A DNA stretch of 64,000 nt from Aestuariivirga sp. (GCF_020252405.1 NZ_JADCDA010000047.1:1-64000), one strand, 5' to 3'. Positions 51,575 to 63,426 are shown, counted from the stretch's first letter. Program-made: numbers and translations. Notes: a model not told the origin generated them from the letters alone.

Positions 51575-52056
51575 TCGGCCTTCACCACGAAGCGGAAGAT
51601 TTTGCGATAGTCGGCCACGCCCTCGCCCTTGCCATCGACCTCGACCTCCCACAGGCCGGGCTTGAGGCGGGCAGGCGCGGCGTAGAGGCCTGAGCCGAGC
51701 CAGGCGAATGTCAGCACCTGGTCTTCCTTGTCGGTGACGGTGCGCTGCAGCCTTCCGGTGAGGTTGAGGGTGTCGATCTTGGCGCCCCTGGCGTCCGTGA
51801 AGCTCACCATCACACTGTCCTGGTCATGGGTGAAATCGACCTTCCAGCCCAGCGCCTCCTGGGCCCTGGCCCTCGCGAGGTCGCTGTTGAAGGTCTGGCT
51901 GGCCACATAGCCATTCTCGACCACGAGGCCCGACCAGGTGGATTCCGCCAGATAGGCCATCAGGAAATTGACGCCGAAGATGACGCCGAAGAAGGCGATG
52001 ATCATCGCCAGCACGTGGTGGCCCTTCAGTTCGCGTTCGACGCTTGCCATGGACAT
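51571..52056 (-). CDS. fixH: cbb3 oxidase assembly protein FixH
   Basis: This 161-residue protein has one N-terminal membrane helix (HHVLAMIIAFFGVIFGVNFL) and a periplasmic beta-sandwich domain with the family marks STWSGLVVENGYVASQTFN and LKPGLWEVEVDGKGEG. FixH assists cbb3 assembly together with FixG. ATG 52056 has GAGGAG upstream and lies 4 nt after the fixG stop. The gene overlaps fixI by 4 nt. Confidence 0.92.
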   Translation of the reverse strand: MSMASVERELKGHHVLAMIIAFFGVIFGVNFLMAYLAESTWSGLVVENGYVASQTFNSDLARARAQEALGWKVDFTHDQDSVMVSFTDARGAKIDTLNLTGRLQRTVTDKEDQVLTFAWLGSGLYAAPARLKPGLWEVEVDGKGEGVADYRKIFRFVVKAE

Positions 52057-52060
52057 GATC

Positions 52061-53587
52061 TCACTCCTCGCGTTCGGGGCCGTGGAAGATGGCGTCATAG
52101 GTTCTGGATTCGGGCGGAGCATCGCCCTTGGGTTTCAGCTCCTCGATCTTGAACGCGAAGGTGCTGTGTTCCTTCGCGATGACCGCCGGGTCGCTGGTCC
52201 AGACATAGATCTTGACCGCCTTGAGCCTGTCGGCATCGACGGGGATATCGAAGCTCGTTCCCCTGGCGCCGGCGCCGCCCACCATTTCCATCGTGGCGCC
52301 GGGCAGATCGTGAACCGACAGACGGAACGTGCGGGCTTCCTGGCGCTTGTTGAGGATCTTGACGGTATAGCCGTTGCGGATCGCGCCGTCCGACAGGGTG
52401 ACGAAGAGCGGGTTGCGGTCCGGCACCACATTCACGTCGAGCTGGGTGCGGTGGATCAGCGTGAACAACATGGCGAGGCCGACGCCCGCCCAGGCCGTGA
52501 AATAGATGATGGTGCGCGGGCGGATGAGGTGGCGCCAGTTCCAGTGCCTGTTCTTGCCGGCCACGTTGGCGGCATAGAGGCCGGCGGTCGTATAGTTGAT
52601 GAGGCCGCGCGGCTTGCCGATCTTGTCCATCACCGCATCGCAGGCATCGATGCAGAGCGCGCAGTTGATGCACTCAAGCTGGTTGCCGTCACGGATGTCG
52701 ATGCCCATGGGGCAGACGGCCACACAGGCGTTGCAGTCAACGCAGTCGCCGGCCTTCAGGCCCTGGGCTTCCGCCTTCTTGAGGCCGGAGTGCCGCGGCT
52801 CGCCGCGCCAGGCATTGTAGGTGACGATGAGGGACTCCTCATCGAGCATGGCTCCCTGGATGCGCGGCCAGGGGCACATGTAGGTGCAGACCTGCTCGCG
52901 CATGAAGCCGGCGAAGGTGAAGGTGGTGGCCGTCAGTATGGCGATGGTGAAATAGGCCACCGAGGGCGCCTGACCGGTGATCAGTTCGTGGAAGAGGGTG
53001 GGGGCGTCGGCAAAATAAAACACCCAGAAGCCGCCCGTGGCGATGGCGATCAGCAGCCAGATGAGCATCTTGATCGCGCGCTTCGAGAGTTTGGAGGCGG
53101 ACCAGGGTGCTGCATCGAGCCTGATGCGGGCGTTGCGGTCGCCCTCGATCTTGCTCTCGACCCAGATGAAGAGATCCGTCCACACCGTTTGCGGGCAGGC
53201 ATAGCCGCACCAGGCGCGACCAAAAAGGGAGGTGACGAGGAACAGCCCGACGCCCGCCATGATGAGGAGGCCCGCAACATAATAGAATTCCTGCGGCCAG
53301 ATCTCGATGAAGAAGAAATAGAAGCGGCGGTTCGCCATGTCGATGAGGATGGCCTGGTCCGGCGCATCGCCGGGCCTCGTCCAGCGCAGCCAGGGCGCCA
53401 CGTAGTAGATGCCGAGCAGGATGAGCACCATCGCCCATTTGAAGCGGCGGAAGCGGCCATGGGCCGCCCTGGGGTGGATCGCCTCGCGCGAGGCATAAAG
53501 AGAGCGGTTCTCCGCCTTGTTGACCGGAACGGCGCTTTCCCTGCCGACCTCCGGCGGAGCATCGAGCGTATTGATAATCTGAACCAT
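52061..53587 (-). CDS. fixG: Iron-sulphur membrane protein FixG/CcoG
   Basis: FixG is a polyferredoxin-like membrane protein thought to reduce copper for cbb3 oxidase assembly. The 508-residue protein has five or so membrane helices, the early cysteine block WCGYACPQTVWTDLFIWVE, and two [4Fe-4S] motifs in GDCVDCNACVAVCPMGIDIR and LECINCALCIDACDAVMD. The C-terminal Ig-like domain begins near residue 380. It starts the fixGHIS unit, 123 nt after fixP; no anaerobox is seen in that gap. Confidence 0.95.
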   Translation of the reverse strand: MVQIINTLDAPPEVGRESAVPVNKAENRSLYASREAIHPRAAHGRFRRFKWAMVLILLGIYYVAPWLRWTRPGDAPDQAILIDMANRRFYFFFIEIWPQEFYYVAGLLIMAGVGLFLVTSLFGRAWCGYACPQTVWTDLFIWVESKIEGDRNARIRLDAAPWSASKLSKRAIKMLIWLLIAIATGGFWVFYFADAPTLFHELITGQAPSVAYFTIAILTATTFTFAGFMREQVCTYMCPWPRIQGAMLDEESLIVTYNAWRGEPRHSGLKKAEAQGLKAGDCVDCNACVAVCPMGIDIRDGNQLECINCALCIDACDAVMDKIGKPRGLINYTTAGLYAANVAGKNRHWNWRHLIRPRTIIYFTAWAGVGLAMLFTLIHRTQLDVNVVPDRNPLFVTLSDGAIRNGYTVKILNKRQEARTFRLSVHDLPGATMEMVGGAGARGTSFDIPVDADRLKAVKIYVWTSDPAVIAKEHSTFAFKIEELKPKGDAPPESRTYDAIFHGPEREE

Positions 53588-53710
53588 CGTTCCCCTCGGA
53601 AGCCGGGCTTTCCATTAGGACATACTAACAGAACCGAAATCCGCCATCCGTATCGCGACCGGAAGCCGCGTGCCGTGATGTCACGGCGCGCGGCCCCGCG
53701 GGAGTTTCCG

Positions 53711-54598
53711 TTACTGGGTTACCGGCGCTTCGCCGCCGCCCAGCGAGTGCACGTAGATCGCGAGTTCCTTGATGGTCGCGTCATCGAGGCGTTTGGTCCA
53801 GCCGGGCATGACGCCCATGCTGGGCTTCACGATCTGGGCCTTGATGTTGTCGATGCCGCCGCCATAGAGCCACAGCCTGTCGGTGAGGTTGGGGGCGCCG
53901 AACTCGCGGTTGCCCTTGCCGTCCTCGCCGTGGCAGGCCGCGCAGTTCTCCGCGAAAATCTGCTTGCCGGCTTCGGCCTTGCCCGCATCCGCCGTTTCGC
54001 CCGAGAGCGCCAGGACATGGTTGGCGACCTGGTCGATCTGCTCTGGCGTCAGAATGCCGTCGATGCCGAAGCTGGGCATTTGCGAGTCACGGGTGTTGGG
54101 ATCGTCCGTGTAGCGGATGCCGTGCCGCAGCGTCGTGTAGATGGCCTCGGGCGAGCCGCCCCACAGCCAGTCGTCGTCGTTGAGGTTCGGGTAGCCCTTG
54201 CCGCCCGCGGCACCCGCGCCATGGCACTGCACGCAGTTGACCTTGAAGGCCGCGGCGCCGCCCGCCTGCGCATAGGCGAGGAGCTTGGGGTCCTTCATGA
54301 TGTCGGGAAGGCTCATGGCGGCGATCCTGTCGACCGTGTCCTTCTGGGCGGCCGCGGCGGCCTGCATCTGCTGGGCGAACTGGCCGCGCGACGACCAGCC
54401 GAGAATGCCCTGCGTGGCGCCGCCCGGCAGCGGCCAGGCAGGATAGAGGATGGTATAGCCGATGGCCCAGATCACGCAGCCGTAGAAGGTGTAGAGCCAC
54501 CACCTGGGCAGCGGCGTGTTGAGTTCCCTGATGCCGTCCCAGCTGTGGCCGGTTGTCGCGGTTCCCGAAACGTCGTCTTTTTCAGTCTGTATTGCCAT
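53711..54598 (-). CDS. fixP: cbb3 oxidase dihaem cytochrome c subunit FixP/CcoP
   Basis: This 295-residue subunit transfers electrons to the catalytic subunit. It has an N-terminal membrane helix (WWLYTFYGCVIWAIGYTILY) and two class I haem-binding sites, NCVQCH and NCAACH, each in a cytochrome c domain with distal Met regions (DSQMPSFG and MGVMPGW). It follows fixQ after 3 nt. The order N-O-Q-P is canonical. Confidence 0.96.
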   Translation of the reverse strand: MAIQTEKDDVSGTATTGHSWDGIRELNTPLPRWWLYTFYGCVIWAIGYTILYPAWPLPGGATQGILGWSSRGQFAQQMQAAAAAQKDTVDRIAAMSLPDIMKDPKLLAYAQAGGAAAFKVNCVQCHGAGAAGGKGYPNLNDDDWLWGGSPEAIYTTLRHGIRYTDDPNTRDSQMPSFGIDGILTPEQIDQVANHVLALSGETADAGKAEAGKQIFAENCAACHGEDGKGNREFGAPNLTDRLWLYGGGIDNIKAQIVKPSMGVMPGWTKRLDDATIKELAIYVHSLGGGEAPVTQ

Positions 54599-54601
54599 TT
54601 C

Positions 54602-54763
54602 TCAGTCCTCGGAACCGTTCTCCAGGGGGATTTTCGCCAGCCGCTCGTACTCGGACTTCGAACCGGGCCGGAAGACGAAGGCGATCACGCCAGCGAAGAA
54701 CAGGAACATCAGGAGGAGGCCCCAGCTGTCCGCCAATTGACGCAGGAAGGAGTAGTGTTCCAT
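54602..54763 (-). CDS. fixQ: cbb3 oxidase small subunit FixQ/CcoQ
   Basis: This 53-residue protein (MEHYSFLRQLADSWGLLLMF) has one membrane helix, then FRPGSKSEYERLAKIPLENG, the usual F-R-P-G motif and acidic tail of CcoQ, which stabilises the oxidase. ATG 54763 is preferred because GAGG of the preceding sequence then has 8-nt spacing; an in-frame ATG 6 nt upstream overlaps the fixO stop. Confidence 0.95.
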   Translation of the reverse strand: MEHYSFLRQLADSWGLLLMFLFFAGVIAFVFRPGSKSEYERLAKIPLENGSED

Positions 54764-54768
54764 GGCCA

Positions 54769-55494
54769 TTACCTCGACATGTCAGCCTTGAAGGTGGAGA
54801 AGTCGACGAGCGTGCCAAGCACCTGGAGATAGGCGATCACCGCGTCCATCTCCGTCACCTTGCCGTCACCGTCGAAGTTGCGGGCCACCGCCCTGGGGTA
54901 GCGCTGCATCAGGCCGTCGGTGTTCTCGCCGGTTGCCTGGGCCACGAGATCGGCCTCGGCGTTGTCGATGTCCTCCTGGCTGTACATGGCCCCGTTGCCG
55001 TTGTTCACGGTCAGGTTCATGGCCGAGAGATTGGCGCCGAAGCCCTTGGGCTCGATGGTCTTCGAGGCGAGGAAGGGGAAGCCCGGCATGATCGACTCGG
55101 GCACGACGTTGCGCGGATTGACCAGGTGCTGCCTGTGCCATTCGTCCGAGTACTTGCCGCCGACACGCGCCAGGTCAGGCCCCGTGCGCTTCGATCCCCA
55201 CTGGAAGGGGTGGTCGAACTGCGACTCGGCGGCGAGCGAGTAGTGCCCATAGCGTTCGACCTCGTCCCGGAAGGGGCGGATCATCTGGCTGTGGCACACA
55301 TAGCAGCCTTCGCGGATATAGACGTTGCGGCCCGCCAGTTCGAGCGGCGAGTAGGGGCGCATCCCCTCCACCTTCTCGATGGTGTTCTGCAGAAAGAACA
55401 GCGGAACGATCTGGACGAAACCGCCGACGGTCACCACCAGCAAGCTGAAGATCAGCAGCAGCGTGGCGTTCTTTTCGAGCGCTTCATGCTTCAT
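54769..55494 (-). CDS. fixO: cbb3 oxidase monohaem cytochrome c subunit FixO/CcoO
   Basis: This 241-residue subunit has an N-terminal membrane helix ([20 protein letters not shown]) and one haem-binding site in [20 protein letters not shown], followed by [19 protein letters not shown] and the axial Met region [13 protein letters not shown]. It lies between fixN and fixQ and forms the core of the oxidase with FixN. Confidence 0.96.
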   Translation of the reverse strand: MKHEALEKNATLLLIFSLLVVTVGGFVQIVPLFFLQNTIEKVEGMRPYSPLELAGRNVYIREGCYVCHSQMIRPFRDEVERYGHYSLAAESQFDHPFQWGSKRTGPDLARVGGKYSDEWHRQHLVNPRNVVPESIMPGFPFLASKTIEPKGFGANLSAMNLTVNNGNGAMYSQEDIDNAEADLVAQATGENTDGLMQRYPRAVARNFDGDGKVTEMDAVIAYLQVLGTLVDFSTFKADMSR

Positions 55495-55512
55495 GGCACC
55501 GGTGTCCTTTCC

Positions 55513-57147
55513 TTATGCCGCCGCCGAGACCATGCCGACGGGCTGGCTCACGGGCTGGGCGCCCCTGATGGTGCGATAGAGGTTGTAGACCATGATCAGG
55601 CTGCCCGCGAGGAACAGCGCGCCGCCGAAGGCGCGGATCACGTAGTAGGGGTGCATGGCCGCGACCGTTTCCACGAAGGAATAGGCGAGAAAGCCGTTGG
55701 CATCGTACTCGCGCCAAATCAGGCCCTGCATGATGCCCGCAACCCACATGGCCGCGGCGTAGACCACGATGCCCAGCGTGGCGAGCCACACATGCCAGCT
55801 GACGAGGGGCAACGAGTAGACTTCCTTCTGGCCATAGAGGCGCGGGATGAGGTGGTATACGCAGGCCATCGAGATCATGCCCACCCAGCCCAGCGCGCCG
55901 GAGTGAACGTGGCCGATGGTCCAGTCGGTGTAGTGCGACAGCGAGTTCACCGACTTGATCGACATCATCGGGCCTTCGAAGGTCGACATGCCGTAGAAGG
56001 CGACCGAGATCACCATCATGCGCAGCACGGGGTCGGTGCGGAGCTTGTCCCAGGCGCCCGACAGCGTCATCAGGCCGTTGATCATGCCGCCCCAGGAGGG
56101 CATCCACAGCATGATGGAGAACACCATGCCAAGGGTCTGCGCCCAGTCGGGCAGCGCGGTGTAGTGCAGGTGGTGCGGACCCGCCCAGATGTAGAGGAAG
56201 ATCAGCGACCAGAAGTGCACGATCGACAGCCGGTAGGAATAGACCGGCCGGTTGGCGCGCTTGGGGATGAAATAATACATCATGCCGAGAAAGCCGGCGG
56301 TGAGGAAGAAGCCCACCGCGTTGTGGCCGTACCACCACTGCGTCAGCGCGTCCTGGACGCCGGAGAACAGCGAATAGCTCTTCGAGCCGAAGACCGACAC
56401 CGGGATCGACAGGTTGTTGACGATGTGCAGCATGGCGATCGTCACGATGAAGGCAAGGTAGAACCAGTTGGCCACATAGATGTGGCTTTCCTTGCGCTGC
56501 AGCAGGGTGCCGAAGAACACCAGGAAATAGGCGACCCAGACCACCGTGAGCCAGAGGTCTACGTACCACTCGGGTTCGGCGTATTCGCGGCCCTCGGTGA
56601 CGCCGAGCAGATAGCCCGTCGCGGCCAGCACGATGAACAGCTGGTAGCCCCAGAACACGAACCAGGCGAGGTTGCCCAGCGCCAGCCTCGTGCGGTTGGT
56701 CCGCTGCACCACGTAAAAGGAGGTGCAGAGCAGCGCGTTGCCGCCGAAGGCGAAGACCACGGCCGAGGTGTGGAGCGGGCGGAGCCTGCCGAAGTTGAAC
56801 CATTCGAGATCGGGGTTCCAGGCCGGGTATGCCAGCTGCAGCGCGATGACGAGGCCGACGAGGAAGCCCACCACGCCCCAGAACACCGTGGCGATGGCGC
56901 CGTAACGCACCACCTCGTCCATGTAGCCGGAGGTGTCCGGCGCCGGCTTGCCGAAGCTTCTGGCCTTGAAGATCAGGGCCAGGATGGCGGCCAGCGCGAA
57001 GATGAACATGTGGATCGCGAAGGGCGTATCCGCCGCCTTGGCGCCCATGGTGATGGCGAACAGGGCGAGAAGGCCCCACAGGGCCATCATCGCCATGGCG
57101 CCGCCCCCGGAGGGCTGCCCCTTGTGTGTCATCGTACCAGCCCCCAT
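55513..57147 (-). CDS. fixN: cbb3 oxidase catalytic subunit FixN/CcoN
   Basis: FixN is the haem-copper catalytic subunit that reduces oxygen at low concentrations. The protein of 544 residues from ATG 57147 has about 12-14 membrane helices with histidine-bearing blocks, such as [60 protein letters not shown] and [21 protein letters not shown] 57132 (MTHKGQ) is an alternative. An FNR/FixK box lies 63 nt upstream. It heads fixNOQP. Confidence 0.96.
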   Translation of the reverse strand: MGAGTMTHKGQPSGGGAMAMMALWGLLALFAITMGAKAADTPFAIHMFIFALAAILALIFKARSFGKPAPDTSGYMDEVVRYGAIATVFWGVVGFLVGLVIALQLAYPAWNPDLEWFNFGRLRPLHTSAVVFAFGGNALLCTSFYVVQRTNRTRLALGNLAWFVFWGYQLFIVLAATGYLLGVTEGREYAEPEWYVDLWLTVVWVAYFLVFFGTLLQRKESHIYVANWFYLAFIVTIAMLHIVNNLSIPVSVFGSKSYSLFSGVQDALTQWWYGHNAVGFFLTAGFLGMMYYFIPKRANRPVYSYRLSIVHFWSLIFLYIWAGPHHLHYTALPDWAQTLGMVFSIMLWMPSWGGMINGLMTLSGAWDKLRTDPVLRMMVISVAFYGMSTFEGPMMSIKSVNSLSHYTDWTIGHVHSGALGWVGMISMACVYHLIPRLYGQKEVYSLPLVSWHVWLATLGIVVYAAAMWVAGIMQGLIWREYDANGFLAYSFVETVAAMHPYYVIRAFGGALFLAGSLIMVYNLYRTIRGAQPVSQPVGMVSAAA

Positions 57148-57470
57148 CGGAGACCCCCTTTTTGAAGATAATCCACCAGCACGAATGCGTTTTGGGGGCG
57201 GCGGGTGCATTGACCTGGATCAATCGGCGCCGACCGCTTCCACGTCTCCGTAGAGATCTGCTCCTGACGTCTGAGCCGACGAAGCCAGTTCGCGGAACAC
57301 CCTGATACGCCAGCCCAGGACGACGATCATGTGACGATGATCGGTCAGCTGGCCATTCTGGACGACCTATCAGGGCGCGCTGTTTGCGGGGGGGGGTCGC
57401 CCCGGCCCGGCCCGGCATCCAGGCGATCCGGGCGGAGGCGGGGGTTTAGGGCGCGCCAGTGCGAAGCACC
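57148..57470. other. Upstream region of fixN
   Basis: Apart from the FixK box this stretch contains G/C-rich runs, including nine consecutive G near 57390, and no gene was recognised. Short open frames on either strand lack family resemblance. It is likely the regulatory and 5' leader region of fixNOQP together with unassigned spacer DNA. Confidence 0.45.
57210..57223 (-). promoter_or_regulatory. FNR/FixK box ahead of fixN
   Basis: TTGAC-CTGG-ATCAA (57210-57223) fits the FNR/FixK consensus TTGAT-N4-ATCAA with one mismatch. It lies 63 nt before the fixN start codon, a suitable distance for activation from a site near -41. It implies control by low oxygen through a FixK- or FnrN-type regulator. 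Confidence 0.85.
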
Positions 57471-57494
57471 TCATCCCGCGAAAGCCGGGATGAC
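57471..57494. repeat. Short REP-type palindrome
   Basis: TCATCCCG and CGGGATGA arms around CGAAAGC match the inner arms of the longer element at 5589-5667. A further loose half (AGGGATGACAG) follows at about 57502. This is the common alphaproteobacterial repeat, here in the spacer upstream of the broken regulator gene. Confidence 0.7.
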
Positions 57495-57538
57495 GGCAAG
57501 AAGGGATGACAGTCATTCCTTTATTAGGAAAATAGCCC

Positions 57539-57567
57539 TTGACAGCGCGCGCTCGGTGTGCTAGGAA
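57539..57567 (+). promoter_or_regulatory. Strong -35 with weak -10, no matching gene
   Basis: A consensus TTGACA (57539-57544) is followed after 17 nt by TAGGAA (57562-57567). An ATG at 57573 opens a frame reading MIKTWVKNWAAVLSALLFLV, which looks like the start of a membrane protein but then runs antisense to the broken regulator gene. It may be a promoter left over from a deleted gene. Confidence 0.35.
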
Positions 57568-57635
57568 AAGGCATGATCAAGACTTGGGTGAAGAATTGGG
57601 CGGCGGTTCTGTCCGCTTTGCTGTTTTTGGTGCGC

Positions 57636-58067
57636 CTAGTGCTCCGTTGCCGCCTCCCTGTCGATCCGCGGGGCGGCGATCACCGCCTGGGTGCGGCTCG
57701 AGACGTTGAGTTTCTGAAGGATGGCGGAGGACTGGGCCTCGATGGTGGCCTCGATGGTGGCCTCGGAGACATCGAGCTCATAGGCGATCTGCTTGTTGAG
57801 CAGGCCCTCCTTCAGCATCATCAGCACACGGATCGGCCGGGCGGTCAGCGTCGCCACGCGGCGCGCGATGTCCTCGGCCTCCCTGCCGACGGCGGAGGAC
57901 TGGGCATAACCCCCGGGCTTCCGGATGTCGCCACTCTATGGCGCGTTGACCGCGCCGGGGATGGTGTCGATGCCGGCGGTCTGGGGGATGAAACCGCAGG
58001 CGTTGAGGTTAAGCGCCTCGCGGAACAGCGGGTGGTCATCGACGATCAGGATGCGCGTTGCCGCCAT
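57636..58067 (-). pseudogene. Broken NarL/FixJ-type response regulator
   Basis: From ATG 58067 the frame reads MAATRILIVDDHPLFREALN, the start of a receiver domain with its acidic pair, then jumps to LNACGFIPQTAGIDTIPGAV, its end, so about 70-90 residues are missing. There is a stop at codon 44. The same frame continues into a LuxR-type DNA-binding domain (LTARPIRVLMMLKEGLLNKQ, IAYELDVSEATIE). A tandem 12-bp duplication (GCCTCGATGGTG twice near 57742) adds ATIE to the recognition-helix region. Deletion, nonsense codon and duplication make it a pseudogene. Confidence 0.8.
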
Positions 58068-58136
58068 GGTTCAAAGGTCCTCCCCAAGCTCCCCGCGGCG
58101 ATCTTCACCTCAGGGGAAGCGCTTGGCAAGTTTGGC

Positions 58137-58775
58137 CTATTCGATGGTCCGGCGGGGGGCGGAATCGAGCCGGCGCCTGGCGGCGAGGAAGGTGCGGCGC
58201 ATCCAGGGGACGTCAGGCGCCTGCCAGTTGGGGGGAAGCCCCACCACCATGTCGAAGAAGGCGATGGCGTTGGCCGGGTTTTCCGCCACATTCTCGCGGA
58301 AGCTGTCCCAGAACCGGGGATCGTCCGCAACGCCCGATTCCGCGGGCTCCGCGGCCCCCATTTCGTGCAGCACGGCGGCCGCCACCGAGAGGCAGAAACT
58401 CGTGTAGGCATAGCCTTCGGGCCAGCGCTTCAGCCTGTGGTCGATGGCGGCGGGCAGCGCCGGCAGGCCCAGCCCGTCCGGCACGATGGCGGTGATGGGG
58501 CGGGCGGCCAGGAGCTCCTTCAGCATCATGCCGGCGGCGAAAATGGTGAAGTCCCTGCGGTCGAGGCCGGCCAGATGCTTGGTCTGGTCGAAATTCTGGC
58601 GCCAGCGCGAGAAGGCCTCGGCAAGCGCCGCGTGGTCCACTTCCGCCGCAAGGCCGCTGCCCCTGAACAGCAGATCGATGTTCTTCTCGAAGCTCCACAG
58701 GATCGTGCGGAAGCGGCGCGCCTCGTGGGCGAGGTCGCCAACTTTCCCGACTTCGGTCTTCAGGGGCGTGAGCAT
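58137..58775 (-). CDS. Protein of unknown function, upstream of the broken regulator
   Basis: This 212-residue soluble protein (MLTPLKTEVGKVGDLAHEAR) is rich in helices; the parts RFRTILWSFEKNIDLLFRGS, RRDFTIFAAGMMLKELLAAR and WPEGYAYTSFCLSVAAAVLH look conserved. I do not recognise the family. It probably shared an operon with the response-regulator pseudogene, whose loss leaves its role open. There is no signal peptide or membrane helix. Confidence 0.65.
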   Translation of the reverse strand: MLTPLKTEVGKVGDLAHEARRFRTILWSFEKNIDLLFRGSGLAAEVDHAALAEAFSRWRQNFDQTKHLAGLDRRDFTIFAAGMMLKELLAARPITAIVPDGLGLPALPAAIDHRLKRWPEGYAYTSFCLSVAAAVLHEMGAAEPAESGVADDPRFWDSFRENVAENPANAIAFFDMVVGLPPNWQAPDVPWMRRTFLAARRRLDSAPRRTIE

Positions 58776-58853
58776 GATCCCAGTCTAGCCCCAAGCCGGC
58801 AAGTCTTGCAAATCAGGGACGAACGGGGCCACAAAGGCTTCAACACTCCGGTT

Positions 58854-58929
58854 CACCTTGCCCGGGCTTAACCTTGGCATCCTCTTTGCGGCCGTCGAAA
58901 AGGATCGCCGGGGTCAAGCCCGGCGAAGG
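58854..58929. repeat. Dispersed repeat ahead of maeB, second copy
   Basis: This shares CACCTTGCCCGGG, CGAAAAGGATC and GGTCAAGCCCG, in the same order and orientation, with the element at 48892-48969. It fills the space between the unknown gene (minus strand) and the malic-enzyme gene (plus strand), so it lies in a divergent promoter region. Confidence 0.65.
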
Positions 58930-58972
58930 TGAGTGAGGTGAGTGCGCGCGACCGACGGAAGAGGGGAAGTTG

Positions 58973-61261
<2,289 letters not shown>

Positions 61262-61273
61262 TGACCTGAGGCC

Positions 61274-63265
61274 ATGACAGCAAGGACTTACCTGATCGGC
61301 GTCGATACTGGGGGAACCTATACCGACGCCGCGGTGATCGAGGCGCAGGGGCACCGTGTGGTGGCCTCTGCCAAATCCATCACGACCAAGGGCGACCTCT
61401 CCATCGGCGTGACGGGGGCGATCACCGCCGCCGTGGCGAAGCTGCCAGAAGGCTTGCGGCCCGCGGACATTTCGCTCGTCTCCGTCTCCACCACGCTTGC
61501 CACCAATGCCGTGGTGGAGGGGCATGGCTCCGCCGTGGGGGCGATCCTTATCGGCTTCGACCAGGCCATGGCGGACCGGACGGGGATCGCCAGGGCGTTT
61601 CCCGGCATGCCGATCGCCATGATTCCGGGCGGGCATGACCACAATGGCGAAGAGGCGAGGCCCCTGGACGTGGAGGCGCTGGCCGCCGCCGTGGCGAAGA
61701 TGCCGGCCGATGCCTTCGCCATTGCCGCCGCCTTCGCGGTGCGCAACCCGGAGCATGAGCAGCGCGCCGGCCAGATCGTGGCGCGGGCGACGGGGAAACC
61801 CGCGACGTTGTCAACCGAATTGACGTCGGCGCTGGATGCGCCGCGGCGCGCGCTCACCGCCGTGCTGAATGCGCGGCTGATCTCGCGCGTGTCAATGCTG
61901 ATCTCCGCCGTGCGGCGCTCGATGGCGGAGCTGGGGATCGTCTGCCCACTGATGATCGTGAAGGGCGACGGAACGCTGGCGCTGGCCGAGCGCGTGGCGC
62001 TGCGGCCGATCGAGACGGTTCTCTCCGGCCCCGCCGCGAGCCTTGTCGGCGCGTCATGGCTGTGCGGGCGCAACGACTTCATCATGTCCGACATGGGGGG
62101 CACGACGACGGATTTGGGCGTGCTGCTCGGCGGGCGGCCGCGGGTGGCGGAGCAGGGCGCGGAAGTGGGCGGCTGGCGCACCATGGTGAGGGCCATCGAT
62201 GTGAAGACCATCGGGCTGGGCGGCGACAGCGAGATCGCCATCGGGCTCAACGGCGCGATCGGCGTGGGGCCGCAGCGCGTGGCGCCGGTTTCGCTGCTCG
62301 CGTCCCGCTACCCCGAAGTGGCGGCGATGCTGGAGGCGGACCTCGCCGACACGGAGGGCGGCTCCCTGCATGGCAAGTTCGTGCTGAAGCCGTTCGGCGC
62401 CAGTGACGCGCTGACGGCGGAGGTGACGCCCAAGGAGGCCGAGCTTCTGGCCATGGTGGGCGAGCGGCCGAAGCCGATCCGCAGGATCGCGGTGTCATCC
62501 GCCGCGCAGCGGGCGCTCGCGTCGCTGAAGCGCAAGGGGCTGGTGCAGACCGGCGGCTTCACCCCGTCGGATGCCGCGCATGTGCTGGGGCTGCAGAACA
62601 ACTGGCCGGGGCCCGCGGCGGAACTTGCCGCCAGGCTGATGGTGCGCTTCCGCGACATGAAACCGGGCGATGCCGAACGCGTTCGTGGCTTCTGCCGCGA
62701 GGTGTGGTCCGAGACGGTGCGTCTCACGTCGACGGTGATCCTCGAAACGGCCTTCGGCAAGAGCTTCGGCGGCCATGAGCTGGTCGATGCGGTGAGCTCC
62801 GGGCGGGGCCGGCTGGGGCTTGTGAAGGTGGCGCTGACGCCGTCGATTCCCGTTGTCGCCGTGGGCGGCCCGGTGCGGGTGTACTATGAAGAGGTTGGCA
62901 AGCGGCTTGGCTGCGAGATGATTTTTCCGCCCTTCTTCGATGTAGCCAACGCCGTTGGCGCGGCGACGGGCGTTGTCGCGCAGGCGGTGACCGTGGCGGT
63001 TGAAGGCGACGGCAGCGGGCTGTTCCGCGTGCTGGGGCCGAACGGGGCGAGCGCGTTCGCCTCCGGCGCCCAGGCGCTTGTGGCGGCCGAGGAGCAGGCC
63101 CGCGCGCTGGCGCTCGAAGCCGTGCGGCAACTCGGCGCAAAGGATGCGCAGGTGCAGGTTTCGGTGCGCAAGAGCCACCTGCCGGATGCGGCGGACGACA
63201 ATGGTCTGCTCGAGGCCAAGATCCGGGCCGAGGCCATCGGGCGGCCTGAAACGGGAAGCCGCTGA
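61274..63265 (+). CDS. Hydantoinase/oxoprolinase family protein (HyuA-like)
   Basis: This 663-residue ATP-dependent hydrolase of the hydantoinase A/oxoprolinase family has the phosphate-binding starts LIGVDTGGTYTDAAVIEA and FIMSDMGGTTTDLGVLLGGR, and an actin-like ATPase fold. The family opens cyclic amides such as hydantoins or 5-oxoproline; many members also belong to acetone carboxylase-like complexes. There is no HyuB gene next to it, so its substrate is not known. It follows maeB after 12 nt. Confidence 0.88.
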   Translation: MTARTYLIGVDTGGTYTDAAVIEAQGHRVVASAKSITTKGDLSIGVTGAITAAVAKLPEGLRPADISLVSVSTTLATNAVVEGHGSAVGAILIGFDQAMADRTGIARAFPGMPIAMIPGGHDHNGEEARPLDVEALAAAVAKMPADAFAIAAAFAVRNPEHEQRAGQIVARATGKPATLSTELTSALDAPRRALTAVLNARLISRVSMLISAVRRSMAELGIVCPLMIVKGDGTLALAERVALRPIETVLSGPAASLVGASWLCGRNDFIMSDMGGTTTDLGVLLGGRPRVAEQGAEVGGWRTMVRAIDVKTIGLGGDSEIAIGLNGAIGVGPQRVAPVSLLASRYPEVAAMLEADLADTEGGSLHGKFVLKPFGASDALTAEVTPKEAELLAMVGERPKPIRRIAVSSAAQRALASLKRKGLVQTGGFTPSDAAHVLGLQNNWPGPAAELAARLMVRFRDMKPGDAERVRGFCREVWSETVRLTSTVILETAFGKSFGGHELVDAVSSGRGRLGLVKVALTPSIPVVAVGGPVRVYYEEVGKRLGCEMIFPPFFDVANAVGAATGVVAQAVTVAVEGDGSGLFRVLGPNGASAFASGAQALVAAEEQARALALEAVRQLGAKDAQVQVSVRKSHLPDAADDNGLLEAKIRAEAIGRPETGSR

Positions 63266-63426
63266 GCGGAGCGCGATACGAGGCCGCTGCTGCCGGTGAA
63301 AGCCGTGCTGACCTTGCTGGTGTCACGAAAGCTGCCGGATGGCGGACACCCGCCTCAGGGTTGAAGGGCAGGCCACACCGGGGCATATAGGCCGGGCGCG
63401 GCGATTTCGGGGGAGGCGGGGGCGGC

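Noticed and set aside
53588-53710. Anaerobox between fixP and fixG
   Set aside because: No TTGAT-N4-ATCAA-like sequence was found; the gap holds only a GC-rich dyad, so fixGHIS may be read through from fixNOQP or have another promoter.
51968-54832. 954-codon plus-strand frame opposite fixG and fixP
   Set aside because: Antisense to genes with clear iron-sulphur and haem motifs. It crosses several gene borders, as shadows in GC-rich DNA do.
54553-57165. 870-codon plus-strand frame opposite fixQ, fixO and fixN
   Set aside because: Same reason: it opposes strongly conserved oxidase genes and shows an Arg/His/Gly/Val-rich composition.
57558-58871. 437-codon plus-strand frame from 57558
   Set aside because: Only its first 20-25 residues look protein-like; the remainder is antisense to the broken regulator and the unknown gene. 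Kept only as a promoter remark.
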